Positions 34,760 through 48,078 are shown, numbered from the stretch's first letter. The stretch is DNA of 64,000 bases from Saussurea involucrata (GCA_033807775.1 CM066313.1:91707484-91771483), one strand, 5' to 3'. Translations and numbers: made by a program. The notes: generated from the letters alone by a model not told the origin.

Positions 34760-37700
34760 GTCTCTCATGCACCTTTACTTCCTTAAAAGAAGGAACTTGA
34801 CGGAATTCTCCGCCACAACGACGAGAATCTTTTACCAGGAAAATCACTCACTCGACAACTTGGCACAAGGCCAACCTTGTATATCCCGACAATCTCACTC
34901 CCAAGAGTTCCCTCCTCGGGTTATATGCAATTCTAGATTACTTCTTCCAACCAACATACGTCTATGCAGATCATACTCCCTTCCCGAATCACATCAGCTC
35001 GATAACTAATTCATACGTTCTCACCACTTCATCACTCCACACTTAAACGTAACTAACAGCAGGAAACTTCCGTAATCCCTCATTGAAGTGTTCACCTATC
35101 CGAATTGAACTTATCCTGAAGCCACATCAATTTCTCACTGCATCCCACAAGCGTCCAATCATATAAAACATAACCTCGGTTACCCTCACTCAACTAGGAG
35201 GAGTAACCATGGTCACACAAAACTATTCTCAATAGCTTATCACTGAATGACCAGTTCGTTTGAACATTTCTCACAACATCACCAACTGAAACCCATTCGA
35301 CTGCCTTTTTCCACTTCTTTCCCGCATTTAAACATACACGAATCCCCTTCCTACATACTCCTTCTAGGAGTTCGCACACTTACCGATGTCAATCTACGCA
35401 CACTACTCCCCCTTTTTGGTGTTACTGCCAAGCTTACTGCTTCTAACCTACTCACTTAGTCCGACATACTATCTTCACCTCCCCACATTAGCGTGGAGCA
35501 CCGCCCACCAAACATTACTTGCCCCTCTCTTCCGATCTTTCCACATGCTGATAACACTTTCTCATTAATATACATAACCAAACGGTTGCACCCAAAATTC
35601 TAACTTGAGGTATCCAATCAAGTTATCTCGAAATGACACCGGTGTTCGAAGTCACTACACGCTCCTTGATTTCCAACTGTTACCTTCTCGGATAATTCCT
35701 TCTCACATAAGAAACAATTCACATTCTTTGAAGATTTCGCATCTACTACACCACATTTTTGACTAATCCATCCAACATCTTCTTTAAACTTCCAATGATC
35801 CAAAAAATATACTTACTTAGCGACTCACACAACCAAAAACACTTGGTTTCTCATTTGGATAACCACCCACTACCGCTCTGCCATTCTAATCCGATAATAG
35901 CCATATCACAACGCCAACTTACAAACCATATGTCCCACCAACTTGATTAACAAACTGTACACCTCATCCGAAATCCCCGAAAAGGCTTCCCTCCGATGCT
36001 TCCTCTTTCTAACATCACATTATTACAACACTGGCTGGCACATTTATCTTGGCAATTGATGCCACTACTCATCCGTACATTCTCCACCCATAACGTCACA
36101 CTGCAGACCAGGTCTCTCATGGTCATTCGTACACAAAATCAATCTCGCCTTCCTATCCACCTGCATATATAACCAAGTCTATTTCACCACTTTGTCTTTC
36201 CCCAACTCCAGATAAACTACAACTCACGAGTTCCCAATTAACTCAAACATATTCGTTTCTTGCTAGCTCTTTGCGATCCAGACCGTTACATAGACACGGC
36301 ACATTCCCTCACATATCGATATAATCTACACACTCACTTTGTTTGTGCTAATTACTTCAGCCTTTTACGAACCGTCCAAACCTTGTAAGTAAAACGCTTA
36401 TTCAAAACAGCGGTCTTTCACCATCTTAACACCCATACAAGGTGGTCCACCACCATGCATGTACCTATCTTTCCTAGATGACCTCCTACGTCTACACACC
36501 AGAGCGATTTTCTCAGCTTTCAACCTTCTGATTCAAGTCTTCGGCCTCAGCCACCTTACATAGATGTCGACTTCAACATCAATAGTCGACCTGTTGATAC
36601 TTCCCTAACCTTTGTGTCAACAAGGGTTCCTTACTGAACCTAATCCATCCCACATATCATAATCAACTTCATATCCCGTATTCCTCACTTGAAGGGGAAA
36701 ATTTTCAAGACTTACCCGTGTAATGTCAAAATTACAAGACCACCTCAAAACTCATATTCGACGCCGAGGACATTTCATTTCTGCCTCACAACACTACTCA
36801 TAACGAGTTGATAATACCAACACCTTGATGAATTCAAGTCCTTCCTCCGGACATAACCGTCCCTCGACAACTGTATTTCCAGTTACCGAATCAAGGGTAC
36901 AGACCCTCATACAACCGACACCAAAGTCCACTTATGACTCTTCCACGGTTCACCTCTCTTCTTGCACACAAATACCAAAGCTACAAACATTCTCTCTTGG
37001 TTTTTCCAACACCTCTTCACTCTCGGAATCCTTCCATATCTTAAAATGTACTAACTCTACGACCTAGTGAGTTCATAGCCTTCATGCATGACAACGCGAT
37101 AAATAAATCATTTTGCACTTTTTATCATTTTAAAGAAACAACACTTGGAAACAACTTGGGTACACATGACCCCAACACTCTCATAACTCCAATGCCCTGC
37201 ACAACGATCTCGAGAATCGTTCGCACGCAACCTTTCAGTAAAACTCAATCTTACTCAACCAAAACGACGTTGTTACGACAGTAACATACTGAATGAAACT
37301 CTTCCATACGACAAAATTCCGAAAGACATTACCGACACGAAGTAAAGCAGTCGGCTCTCACACTCATTTATATGACATCAACATGTCAATACTCATTTTG
37401 GTTATGAAAGTTTTGCAGGCAAACGTTTTCTTGACTTTTTGCAACAATTTAACTTATCATGAAAAGAGTGGGATATTTTGCAAATCGCTAAGTTCAAAAT
37501 TCCATTGTGCGACGTAAATGGAATTGTCTTTTTATTTAAAGACACGCCGACGCATTTCCGACCAAAATTGATATTTACACTTTTACTTTAATCACGAAAA
37601 GCTCATGTAACACATATAAGGACGCAATGCATGAAACTCTACTTGCAATTGAAGGCTACTCACTCCAACAAGGTCAACCGTTGTACTCACGCAACTTATC

Positions 37701-38448
37701 ATTGACACTCTATCTTCGACCAATGGTCGCCCTCTCGTCCTTGTAACAACCTGCTATACATGCGTTTCACAACCCACCTACTCAACCATCCTTTACAATT
37801 TCGTCTTGGCCAATTAACTCACATTCTACCTCTACACGTTTTCAATCCACCACTGAAAAGATCAACTAAAGAGTCAGGGCTCTAATCCTCTTCTTGCTCT
37901 TGGATTGACGCTTTCAAGATCTCGACACTGTCCTTCCTTACTATCTCAACTGATCTACCCCACGATTTCTAGAACTGGGACTCACCAGAACCAAGAGTCT
38001 TACCCAAAATCAATCATTCATCCTCTTCGAACCCACGAAGATCTACCTCTAGGCTGCTCATAATATTCCAAACAACATTTCTTCTATAAGATGTATACAT
38101 ACATCACATCAAAAATGATCTCTCCCGATACTTCCCCAACAATGGGTCTCAATCTACTCCTCAGGGATCTTGCTGACGTTCTAGATTACTGGAACACGAC
38201 AGATAAACTAGCTTAAGACTACAGCTTCGGAATAATATGGCAGATTAAGCACATACATGTACCTGTAAGTTCGCAATTACACTGGCCAGGTGTAATCCCA
38301 AACATACCTTACATGACTGTCCTCGGTACCCTATTAGTCCTATCTCTACAATAGTGCCCTCCTAACGCATTTCCTGATTCTCAGTTGTGATTTCTACTCC
38401 CAAAGTTTAAGTTTAGGCCCGTCCGGTCACCTAAATCCCTTAAACTAT
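34760..38448 (-). pseudogene. Decayed gypsy chromovirus interior (element C)
   Basis: Reverse complement of the kind of interior seen in element B. For example the plus-strand block around 35170-35220 (GGTTACC...AGGAGGAGTAACCATGGTCACAC) mirrors 5325-5370. Many stops; the short ORFs on the plus strand are antisense shadows. It is 3.7 kb long, so it retains more than A or B. The 3' LTR expected on the left is missing and the element abuts the LTR of element A at 34759. Confidence 0.65.
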
Positions 38449-38463
38449 GGCTCTGATACCAAT
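38449..38463 (-). promoter_or_regulatory. Primer-binding site of gypsy element C
   Basis: GGCTCTGATACCAAT in plus orientation is the complement of ATTGGTATCAGAGCC, touching the LTR at 38464. Confidence 0.88.
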
Positions 38464-40406
38464 TGTAACAACCCAGTCTAAAATAGAACATGCATAGCAT
38501 TAAATCATAAACATTACAATACTGGGTCCCAAAACATTTTTATATCTGAATCGAAATTTAGGTTGGCAGAAATAACCTATACACAACTGAGAATAACTAA
38601 CTACTAAAATAATGAGTGGCACTGCTTCTAACTGCATTTATTCTCTAGTCCTGCCCTGCTCACTTGCCAGAGCCTCCTACTACCTGCTTACCTGAAAAGG
38701 TTTAGTTTGGAAAATGCGAGGGTTAGACCATGAGGTCTAGTGAGCTCCCTCCTGACAGTTCTCAAATCTATTAAAAACGGTTTATAACATTCAAGCATCT
38801 CTACATAAAAACTTTTACGGATAAATCCGCTCCCGTAAATGGCACCCTGAAGTCACTCAAGAGTGACAACAAGTCAGTCTCACACTGCCTTACTGGGTAC
38901 TCCCTCCCATGGCATAAATGGAACCTCCCCCCGGCATGAGCACTTGCGGGCCTACCCCTGACTTAGCCAATTTACGTCTATCACAATGTATGCATACATC
39001 TCATATAAACTTTCAAACAAGTAACATCATGTAAATAAGATGGAATTTCTACTCATTTACTTACTTCTAAAAACATGTTCAAAAACACGTATTTTAGTTA
39101 GAAAAACTCACCTGACTTTCTCGCTTCAAGACTTCTCACTTAAGCTTCCGATCTCTAGATGGAACACCTATAATTTTAGGAAACGTAGATCATAAATCTA
39201 ACAATTGTTACCCGAGATCGCTTCCGAACATAACCCAAAATTATCTAAGTTTGATAGGTTACACTTCTAGTCCAAAAACACGGGTTCTGGACTCTGCTTA
39301 CCGGCCCAAACCGGTACATAACATAGATTTCGGATCCTATAATTTAACTCCGGATCCTACGGCCCATAACAAATACATGCGTCCCAACATTAATTCCGGT
39401 TCTCTTTTTTTAAATTCCGGATCATCTAGGCCCAAGCCTATACTAGATCTTTGTTAACTAAGTAAATTCCGGATCTCTTTCATAACAATATCGGATCTCT
39501 CCTCGGCCCAATCACCATACCGGATCCATTTAATGGATTTCCGGATCACCCCTTCGGCCCACCAATACCGGATCCATTTAATGGATTTTCCGGATCACTC
39601 TTCGGCCTACTAATACCGGATCGCTTTTTTTTGTGGATTCCGAATCCAATTATCAATCAAGCCCCACTTCCGGTTCTTGGTATAAAATTCCGGATCCTAT
39701 TTAGCCCAATTTATTAAAATTCTGGATCCTAGTTGTGGACTCCGGATGCCATCGGTCCAAACCATTCCAGGTCCCTTTGGGGATTCCGGATCTACGGGCC
39801 CAAGTCCAAAGCAACTCCGGGTCTCTTTAAAAATTTCCGGATCACATTTGGTTCCGGACTAAACACATTTCGGGCAACAATACCGGATCTTAACTCCCGG
39901 ACTCAAAATACGGACTCTGCGATGCGATACTGGTTAACATTAGGACCGGGGATTAACCCATTTCTATCGATTAATAAGTCCCTTTCCAAACAAAATGATT
40001 ATTCTACTCTATTAATCCGATTATTATGATTATTAAGCTGTAATCAGTACTCTTATGAGTCGATCAATTTATCAGCAGAACGTCTAAAATACGAATTGGA
40101 ATTAGGGATTACCTGCTAGAATCGATGTAGAATCAGACCCAACTTCCACTTTCTCTTCTAATTTGATGATTGATGATGCTTTCCTTCTCCTACTTGCAAT
40201 AGAACTCAAATCTCTCTCTTTCTCTGCTTTTCTCTCTAAGCCGCCACACACACTCACACACAAATGATTTGCTTCTAGGGTTTTGAGTCCAATATGAGAG
40301 CTCTTATACCCTCTTATCAAAATTACAAATCAGCCCCTAGACTTTAAAATTATGAAACTTCCTTCACAAAACTTATTATGTTCAAATAAAGATCTCGGTT
40401 ATTACA
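38464..40406 (-). repeat. Gypsy 5' LTR of element C (1943 bp)
   Basis: In plus orientation it begins TGTAACAACCC and ends GGTTATTACA. CCGG motifs are dense at 39250-39950. Hairpin TAGACC-ATGA-GGTCTA at 38724-38739, with the splice-donor-like motif reversed (GCTTACCTG) near 38690. Confidence 0.88.
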
Positions 40407-40953
40407 ATTGTACTCAAGTATGGAATTCTAGCTCTCAACACCTCTTCGTCATCATCCTTTAGACGAATATATCTTTCTTTATTTCCAACACTTTGACCGA
40501 TCATGGGAATGCTAGCCAGATACACTTTGTCCATTTCAAATTGCCTGGTCATATTCTGGACATATGCGGATCGATGGATTAATATTCCACAAACTCAGTG
40601 TCCTAGATCAAGTAGCTTGACAAAACCAAGTTTTCCCAAGATCTTTCATCTCAAATTCATATTTCAAGTAGCTTGTGGTTTCTCTTATTTCATCAAGAGT
40701 GCCTATTATGTTCATAACATCGACATATAGAGCTACATTGAAAATTTGGAACTTTTTTTTCTAAATAAATATGCAATGGCATAGTTCATCATTCTCATAT
40801 CCTTTCCCAATCAAGTATTCACTTGGGCGGGTATATCACATCCGCTGAGGTTGCATAAATCTATAAAGTGAGTGTTTCAATTTTATTGCAAACACACTTC
40901 GTGGTTTAGAGTTAGTTGATTTGGGTATTGTAATGTCATAAAGCACTTTTATA

Positions 40954-41589
40954 TAGGGATGAACACCAAGGACCGTTTTCCCGAACCGAACTGGGACCGA
41001 ACCGGTACCATGTATTCGGTCCGGTTTTCGGTTCCATATAATCTTCGAATTCGGTATTCGGTATTCGGTATTTCGGTATTCGGTACCAGGATTTTCCCGA
41101 AAATACCGAAACCGAACCGAAATTTTAAAAGTCATTGTTTTTAAAAAAAAAATTAAGTATGCATATCATCTCCTAGATAAACTAAACTTATATTTGCTAA
41201 TCAAACATATATCATCTTCTAAAATAACCAAACATTCTCCATAAACCCAAAAAATCGACCCCCCATACATAACCATCAAAATATCGTTACCCTTACAAAC
41301 GCATCAAAACTCGACAATTTTGGGATTCGGGTATTGTTTTGAAACACATTTGAAACATTATGAATATATCTTTGTTTGCGATTTGTTTTGATACACATTC
41401 GATACATTTTCATATTTTTGGTACTAAGTGGTCCTAGTACCGAATTTCCCGTCCCAAAACCGAAACCGAACCGGTACCGGACCGGTACATACGGTTCGGT
41501 TTTCGGTACCACTTTTTAGTCCCAAAAAATTTTGGTACCAACCGGCTCGGTCCCGGTTTGGTACCGGTCCGGTCCCGATCTCATCCCTA
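40954..41589. mobile_element. Ac-like hAT MITE (636 bp) with perfect 8-bp target duplication
   Basis: Ends TAGGGATGA and TCATCCCTA. Flanking CTTTTATA at 40946-40953 and 41590-41597. The subterminal regions are packed with CCGAACCG and TTCGGTATTCGG units in opposite orientations. No transposase. Confidence 0.93.
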
Positions 41590-41741
41590 CTTTTATATAT
41601 ATCTTTGAATCTTTATCCCCGTAGAGATATGTAGTAACTACATCCATGAGCTATAATTTCTAGTCCTTCAGAAACTATTAGGCTAATTAATTAGAAGAAT
41701 ATTATAACATCCATCACGAGAGAGTAAATCTTCTCATGGTC

Positions 41742-44206
41742 TGTTGGTCCCGAAGGGGTTATACAAGTGCAAAGGTTTGTAGAAGGGGGGGGGGGGTTGA
41801 ATACAAACACAACTTTTTGGTTTTCTAAATTGTTTATTGATAAATCAAATACAATTTACAGTTTATTGCGGAATAAGATTAAGTAAAACCTAATCTAAAC
41901 AAACTTGAGAAGCACTAAGTGTTCTTGCACAATAAATCGAGAGAAAGGAGGATATAGAAAAACAAAGTTATTTTTCTATGCACTAAGTAGTTCAGGGAAG
42001 ACCACCTTCAAACTGAAGGGGCATTCCTCCTATTTATACCCATTGCATTTAATGCATGGCATGAGGACTTTACACGTGTCATCATATGGTTGGGCGCATG
42101 CTTCTGACTTTTAGCACAACATGCTTTGGGTCGTATGTGTAACAACCGTGTCCCAATTTCAAATAATTGGAAGATTCGTAGTCAAAGTGTAAAAGTGGAA
42201 GGGTTTAAGGAAGGACCAAGTTGCAATATCTGAAAGTTATATAAGGAAGCAATCGCTAGAAACTTCCCTGATTTCCTCATTGTGTGTGGCGGATCGAGAG
42301 AAAGGAGGAGAAAAGATGAAGGTGCTATCGATTTGTGAAAAGAACTCTTGGAAGATCATCTTCAAGCAAGTCTCTACCCTCTATTAAATAGTTCACGTTT
42401 TGTGTTGATGTTTGCGACAAGAAACCAAGGAATCAGAGTTTGTACTCTTATTCTCCTGTTTGAGGATTTTAACCCTCAGTGTCAAGTAAGTTGTAATCGA
42501 GTTAAAAAGGGGTTGAGAATTGGTCACTAATAGTTAATGTTATAGTCTCACCAAATGTTAGGTTTGGGGTTGGGACAAACCTCGGTTTTAAATCTAGCAG
42601 AAAGGAAATCGAGGGAACAGTTCGAACCCTCCGAATATCGCAACATCCGAATAAGTGAGAAATCCGGAAGGTACCGGAGTCCAGAAGTGTCCGAATTGAG
42701 AGTTCCAGATACCGGAGTCCGAAAGTGTCCGGATTGGGAGTTCCGGATACCGGAGTCCGGTGTCCGGATTGAGGGTTTCGGATACCGGAGTCCGGAAGTG
42801 GTCCGGACTGGTTTTCTGGAAAGTCTTCTTTTTCGGTATGTTACTGATTGAAGTGTATGGTATGCCTTAGGTGTTGGGTTCGGCTCGGTTGTTCGTAAGG
42901 GATGCGCGTGGTTAGGAAAATCACTACAAACAGGTGAGTTCCCTTAACCCTTTTTCGTGAAATGAGATGTTAAATGTTTTAAACTGATCATGGTATGAGA
43001 TGCGAGTATGTTTCATTTTCGTGAATTGTTACTAAACTCCTCGCATGAAAGTATGTTTTGGAAATGCTTATTTAGCATGATTAAACTGTTTATAAAGATT
43101 GCATGCATTGCTGGTTTATTGTTAGTTATGCTTATATGCCATGTGGAGTCGGGTTGCACAGTGGGATTAGTGTACCTCGGGATCCGATGATCCCTTGGGA
43201 GTTTATTATGAACCGGTAGGTTTGGAATTTGTTTCCTGCCTATCCGGGTAATGGGGAGTCTTCTTGGGCCCCGATATGAGGCGAGAGGGGAGTCTGCTTG
43301 GGCCCCGATCGTGGTTGTTAAAACCGTTTTGTGGAGGGAATTCACTAGACCGTTTGGTCTAACCCTTGCTTTTCAAAACTAAACCATTCTCAGGGAAGCG
43401 CTCTAGCGGTGCATTAAGCAAAGGTAAAGAGAAGGCTTGAGCTTAGAGATGGAGGCTTTAGCGAGGAACACTATAGTTTGAATATTGTACTACTTAGATA
43501 GATCTCTCGGCTGTGGATAGATTATTCCGTTGCAAATTTTGGATAGTTCAGAACTCGTAATGTTTGTTTAATGAATCTTTTGTAATTGGGACCCGTTTTG
43601 GGATTATATTTCAATGTTATTGCTTGTTTTAAAAAGTGGGTTGTTACAGTATGGTGAATGGTGTAGTGGCAGAGTGGTTGTACGATCTTGGACAAAAGCA
43701 TGTCTCGTCTGACGAATCGTACGATGTGTGAAAGGAGATAAGACAAATATTTCTTGAACTAGAAGCTTCATGATCAACGATCGTTGAATAGGTCTTCCAT
43801 CAGGGAAGAGCTGATGTAAGTCAGCTATCGCTGAAGTCTTCTTCTTGAAATGTTGTGTGTGTGGACTTGTCTTGGTTTCACTGATGTCCACATCAGATCA
43901 TTAGTAGATTTGTCACTTGTTCATTCCGCTTCGTCTTCGATGTCAGCGATGAACTCTTTGTCATGAAACTTGTCTTTAGGGATTACATTTAACTTGTTAC
44001 AAAGGATACTATCAGCGATACTGAACAGGCTCTATATACTTATCGCTGATGACAAAACATTGATATATTAGATATCATCAGCGATACTGAATAAACTCAG
44101 TGTGTTTATCGTTGATAGTGAAACACTAGTACATACAAGTCAAATTCAATTTCACTAAGTAATTCTAAGGGTCATTATCAAATCACTGAGAGAGTTTGGA
44201 TCAACA
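41742..44206 (-). mobile_element. Solo LTR of the second Sirevirus-like family, with TSD TGGTC
   Basis: Reverse complement of the LTR type at 21674-22253, here complete: it starts TGTTGATCC and ends GGGACCAACA on the minus strand. Flanked by TGGTC at 41737-41741 and 44207-44211. Without the inner gypsy LTR it is about 950 bp. It has a 12-base G run near 41785. It interrupts the copia pol pseudogene, so it is younger than that element's insertion. Confidence 0.92.
42138..43648 (+). mobile_element. Gypsy solo LTR nested in the solo LTR, with TSD GTATG
   Basis: Ends TGTAACAACCG and GGTTGTTACA, flanked by GTATG at 42133-42137 and 43649-43653. CCGG cluster at 42640-42820, hairpins at 43179-43194 (GGGATC/GATCCC) and 43346-43361 (TAGACC/GGTCTA). 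The splice-donor-like site is mutated (CAGGGAAGC). Confidence 0.93.
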
Positions 44207-47200
44207 TGGTCAATCCAGGGTGTTGTGAGAAACCTTGCTCCAAATGAGAGACTTATATATTATGACTTAATTATTCTCATTATGCTTCTTCGACCAATGA
44301 TTAACCTATCTTCTATAGGCTTTACACTTGGTGGGTTAGCACTACCGAATACCTGTTCATTTGTCAAATAATATAGTTATCCTGGATTGCTTCTTTTCAT
44401 TTTGACTAACTTTCTCTTTGTTGAAATTCAACTGAGCATGGTTCGATGTCATCATGCTCTATCAACTCATAAGCAATAGTAATGTGAATATATTATCATT
44501 GAGTATGTGTCATCTGTTCATCGACTCATATTCATTTGAAATTTCTTTGATCTCTGGAATCAATATTAACTTCGGAGCGTCCTTTAGCAATGATTGATAG
44601 ACATAGTTATAATCAGAGACAGTCTCATAAAGGTTTATGTACTGATGATAAATGGTTGTACCTTACTCTTCTCTTCTGTTAGATGAGTATCTATCGAACC
44701 AATTAGCTTCCCTCATTTCCTTTTGGGAGCCACGACCTCAACCACACTTCCACCATGTGTGATTGCAACGCACTTTCCAATGGCGTTGTGTCCTTGTTTA
44801 TGGACTTTTGACGTTGCATGTATATTTACAGCTCATGTATGTGATCTTGTCACTTATGGAATAACATTAAACGTATCAGGTATCGAGTCTGATTCGTTTG
44901 ACTTTAACTTTAGATTGTGAAGTTTTGGGGAGAAAAATGAGATAAAGTGGAAATATTTCATGACAGTTCTTATCGTTCCTTTGGAAAATACTTTTTTCTT
45001 TCTCCCCCTAATGATAAGAAGATTGTCATCAAAGTGACAATCCACAAATCATGCGTTATAAGAATCACCCGTCAAAAGGTTCTAAATAGAGGAAAATAGT
45101 TGGAGATTCATATCCAACATATATTCTTAATTTTAAGGACCCATTTTGGTGTGTTGTGGGGCGCAATTGGCACATATACTACACAACCAAACATACGTAA
45201 ATGTAAAAGATCAGACTTATATCCAGTTACCAACTGGTACACATGATACGGGTTGGCTAGTAGTGTGTCTAAAAATGAATAAGTTAAGTTGTATGTAAAT
45301 TTGCATAATCCCCGGTAGATGTGGGTAAAGTGGTGTGCATAACCAATACCCTAGATACCATCTATATCCTTTTTATTAGAACTTCTACAAGACCGTTTTA
45401 TATATACATATGGGGTATAGGAAGCTCTACATTGATCCTAACACATATGCAATAATCATCAGATCCTTACTATGTAATTTCTCTAACATTCCAAGTCATG
45501 TAGACTTAATGCGATAATCTGGGTGGTGAGCCTTAAACGTATAGTTAGTACTAAGAGTGCAGAATTTCATGAGGACATTAATGCGATATGCATTTATCGT
45601 GTCGAACCCGATCCATAAAGTCCTGTAATAACCCGCATTATGGATGTTTATGTCCATAAATATCACCTTGTATTCGTTGTAAGGATGGAATTTTTGTATT
45701 ATGTCCTTAGCTTTAGGATGGTCGCATTGCTAAGTATCAGGGTTTACAAAAGTTCTCGGTATTTGAGTTGGCATATTTTGATGGTGTTGCTTCTTGTGCT
45801 GTAGAAGTCAAGTTGCAATTTGGTTATTTGTCTCATTTTGTCTTTCACTCGAAAGAGAATGTGTCTATTTGTATTTTGCAATACACAGATCATTATGTCA
45901 AGAACATGGTTTCCCACGTGGTCATGTCAAAACATATATGTGTTATTGTCCTAAAGTTATTTATTGGTGACAAAGTATGATCCGTGACACAAGTAATACA
46001 CTAGTTTGACACATTTATTTCTCTAATATATTTTCTTTTCATATTCATTAGAGTTGATGTACTCATATACATCTACCCATTTTCATTCTCCTAATAAGAT
46101 TCCAATCTTAACAAGGTTTTTGTTAATATAGTGCTTTAGTGACTATTAATCTTGTACCAACAAGAAAACGACAGTCCATTGTCCAAGTATTTTGGTTGAA
46201 TAATTATTAGTCTATCTCTTTAGATTGCGTGAGAGGTCCTACAAAAAATTTCAAGTTCTCCTCAATACATTTCTACACGGAACGAAGAACATTGAGAGTT
46301 TTGTATTTGCTTTAATGTATTTCTTTATATCTATAATGGTTATATATTCGGTTTTACATAAGCAAACGAAATTAATTTAGTACTTAAAATAGATTTCAAG
46401 TAAACTAGGCTTAACCCACCTAAAAATGATCTAATTCTAAAAAAAATTAAAATATAAGGAATGGTTTAAATAACTAAAATTCAATGGTGTCATATCGATA
46501 GCAATGTTAATTTCAACTTGTTCTCTTTTTGGCATAAACGGCTTAAATTCATTTAAACACTTCCTCTTTGATTGTTCATTATCAATTTACCAGTAGTTGC
46601 ATATATGCACTAGGTATTGGAAAATATTTCCACACTCTGGCCATAGTCCCGACCCTTTCCACGGGCCAGTCTGTGTGGTGCGTAGATGTCAGGTGTATGA
46701 AATTATTTTTTAACTCACTATTTTTTGGAGTTGTTCCCACCTATAACATTTAATTATTGACTTGGAGAATTTTCTTTGTCTTAGCATGTCCAACATTGAT
46801 ATTCGATAGAACTTTGTTGTGTCTTCTAACCACTTCAATAGGTTGATCAGGTTATATTGCAGCTTATACTGTTTCATTAGTATGATTGCCAATATATTAA
46901 ATATGGAAAAAAATGTTATGAAAAGATAGAGACGCATTTTGAGAAACATTTCTTTGTTGAAATCATTTACCTTATTTTCGAGTAAGTGAGTTTTATTCCA
47001 CTATACGATTAGTTCATGAAATACATGTTCATAAATACTCCTGATTCTCCCTTTTACGGTATCCCACAATTCTTTGGGCGTTTCTATTAGAAGGTATTCC
47101 CTATGAAAGTTAGGACTGATATGTCGTCTCAAAACCTGATGGTATTAATTTGCTTGTACCTCGGGAGGTTGGTTTTTAGGGTCAATATAGAGTTGATGAG

Positions 47201-47815
47201 TTTTAAGTATATTCTTGTACCTTTTTGACAAAAGTAGTCTTTACATTAGATGAATCATATTTGTACTCAAGTTCTTTTGAGTTTAGAACATTGAATCACA
47301 TATAGGTTTTTTCGACCATTACATAAATAAAGGATGATACGTGATTTTTTTCATAAGACAATAAATTATGATGCATGTAAAATTTTATTATCATTGTTGT
47401 ATGGAATTGTTCAATATTTAAAATAAATCGCTCAAACATTTTTGGATTTCCAGGTAGGAAGGGAATCACGTGGAGTATTAAGTCCCTAGCTATAAACCTT
47501 TAGGGTTATTTACACCCATTTGATAAAATCTCAATATATTGTAATTAGTTTATTAATAAAGTACATATATAACATTTATTTATTTGGTAGATTTGACATG
47601 AGGTAAAAAATACGAGATTAAATCAAAGAAAGTTAATACCCTATTGGGAAAGTTTGAGGCCTTTGGCAAGAGGCCAAAAATATGGAGCTGCAAGTGTAAC
47701 TTCCAAATTTTAATTATAAGATTGAAAATTATGAGTAGAAACTCATAATAAAGGCATGAAGATCAATTTAATTATAATAATTATATAATAAAAATAATAA
47801 TAATCATAATAATAA

Positions 47816-48078
47816 CACTACAAAACTAATGACTTTTACCCTTCAAAAATTACCCAGGGAAATGTGATTACCCACGGATCACCCACAAAATACTAATGGT
47901 TTGGTAGAATTCGATGTCTTTCGAGAAAATACCAATGGATCACCCAACGAATCCCTGGGTAATTTATCACTAATTTGAATTACCCACCAACTTTTGTGAC
48001 GGTTTTGTGACGAATCATCCTTTAGCGACAACTTTTTCAGGAAAAAGTATGTAGACAAAAGTCTTTCATTTAGTAGTG
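47816..48078. mobile_element. CACTA-type MITE (263 bp), TSD TAA
   Basis: Starts CACTACAAAACTAATGACTTTT and ends AAAAGTCTTTCATTTAGTAGTG, an imperfect inverted repeat with CACTA...TAGTG ends. Flanked by TAA at 47813-47815 and 48079-48081. Internal repeats of ATTACCCA/CACCCA. Confidence 0.88.

Larger units (their letters stand above)
40407..47640 (-). pseudogene. pol: Ty1/copia gag-pol pseudogene (element D), interrupted twice
   Basis: On the minus strand, frames with many stops still read as copia pol from right to left. A gag-like piece lies near 47050-47110 (IETPKELWDTVKGRI). The end of integrase is at about 45030-45230 (IAPHNTPKW; DCHFD). The integrase-RT linker is at about 44650-44720. RT blocks follow around 44220 and 41700 (SRDGCYNIL; LEIIAHG) and 40840-40920 (SKPRSVFAIKLKHSLY). 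The RT catalytic box is at 40717-40728, where YVDD reads YVDV. The region downstream (KYEFEMKDLGKTKF) matches. It is interrupted by a hAT MITE (40954-41589) and a solo LTR (41742-44206). LTRs were not identified. Not functional. Confidence 0.75.

Noticed and set aside
35194..37517. Several 60-95 codon plus-strand ORFs
   Set aside because: They lie antisense to the decayed gypsy interior, which reads on the minus strand, and have no family resemblance.
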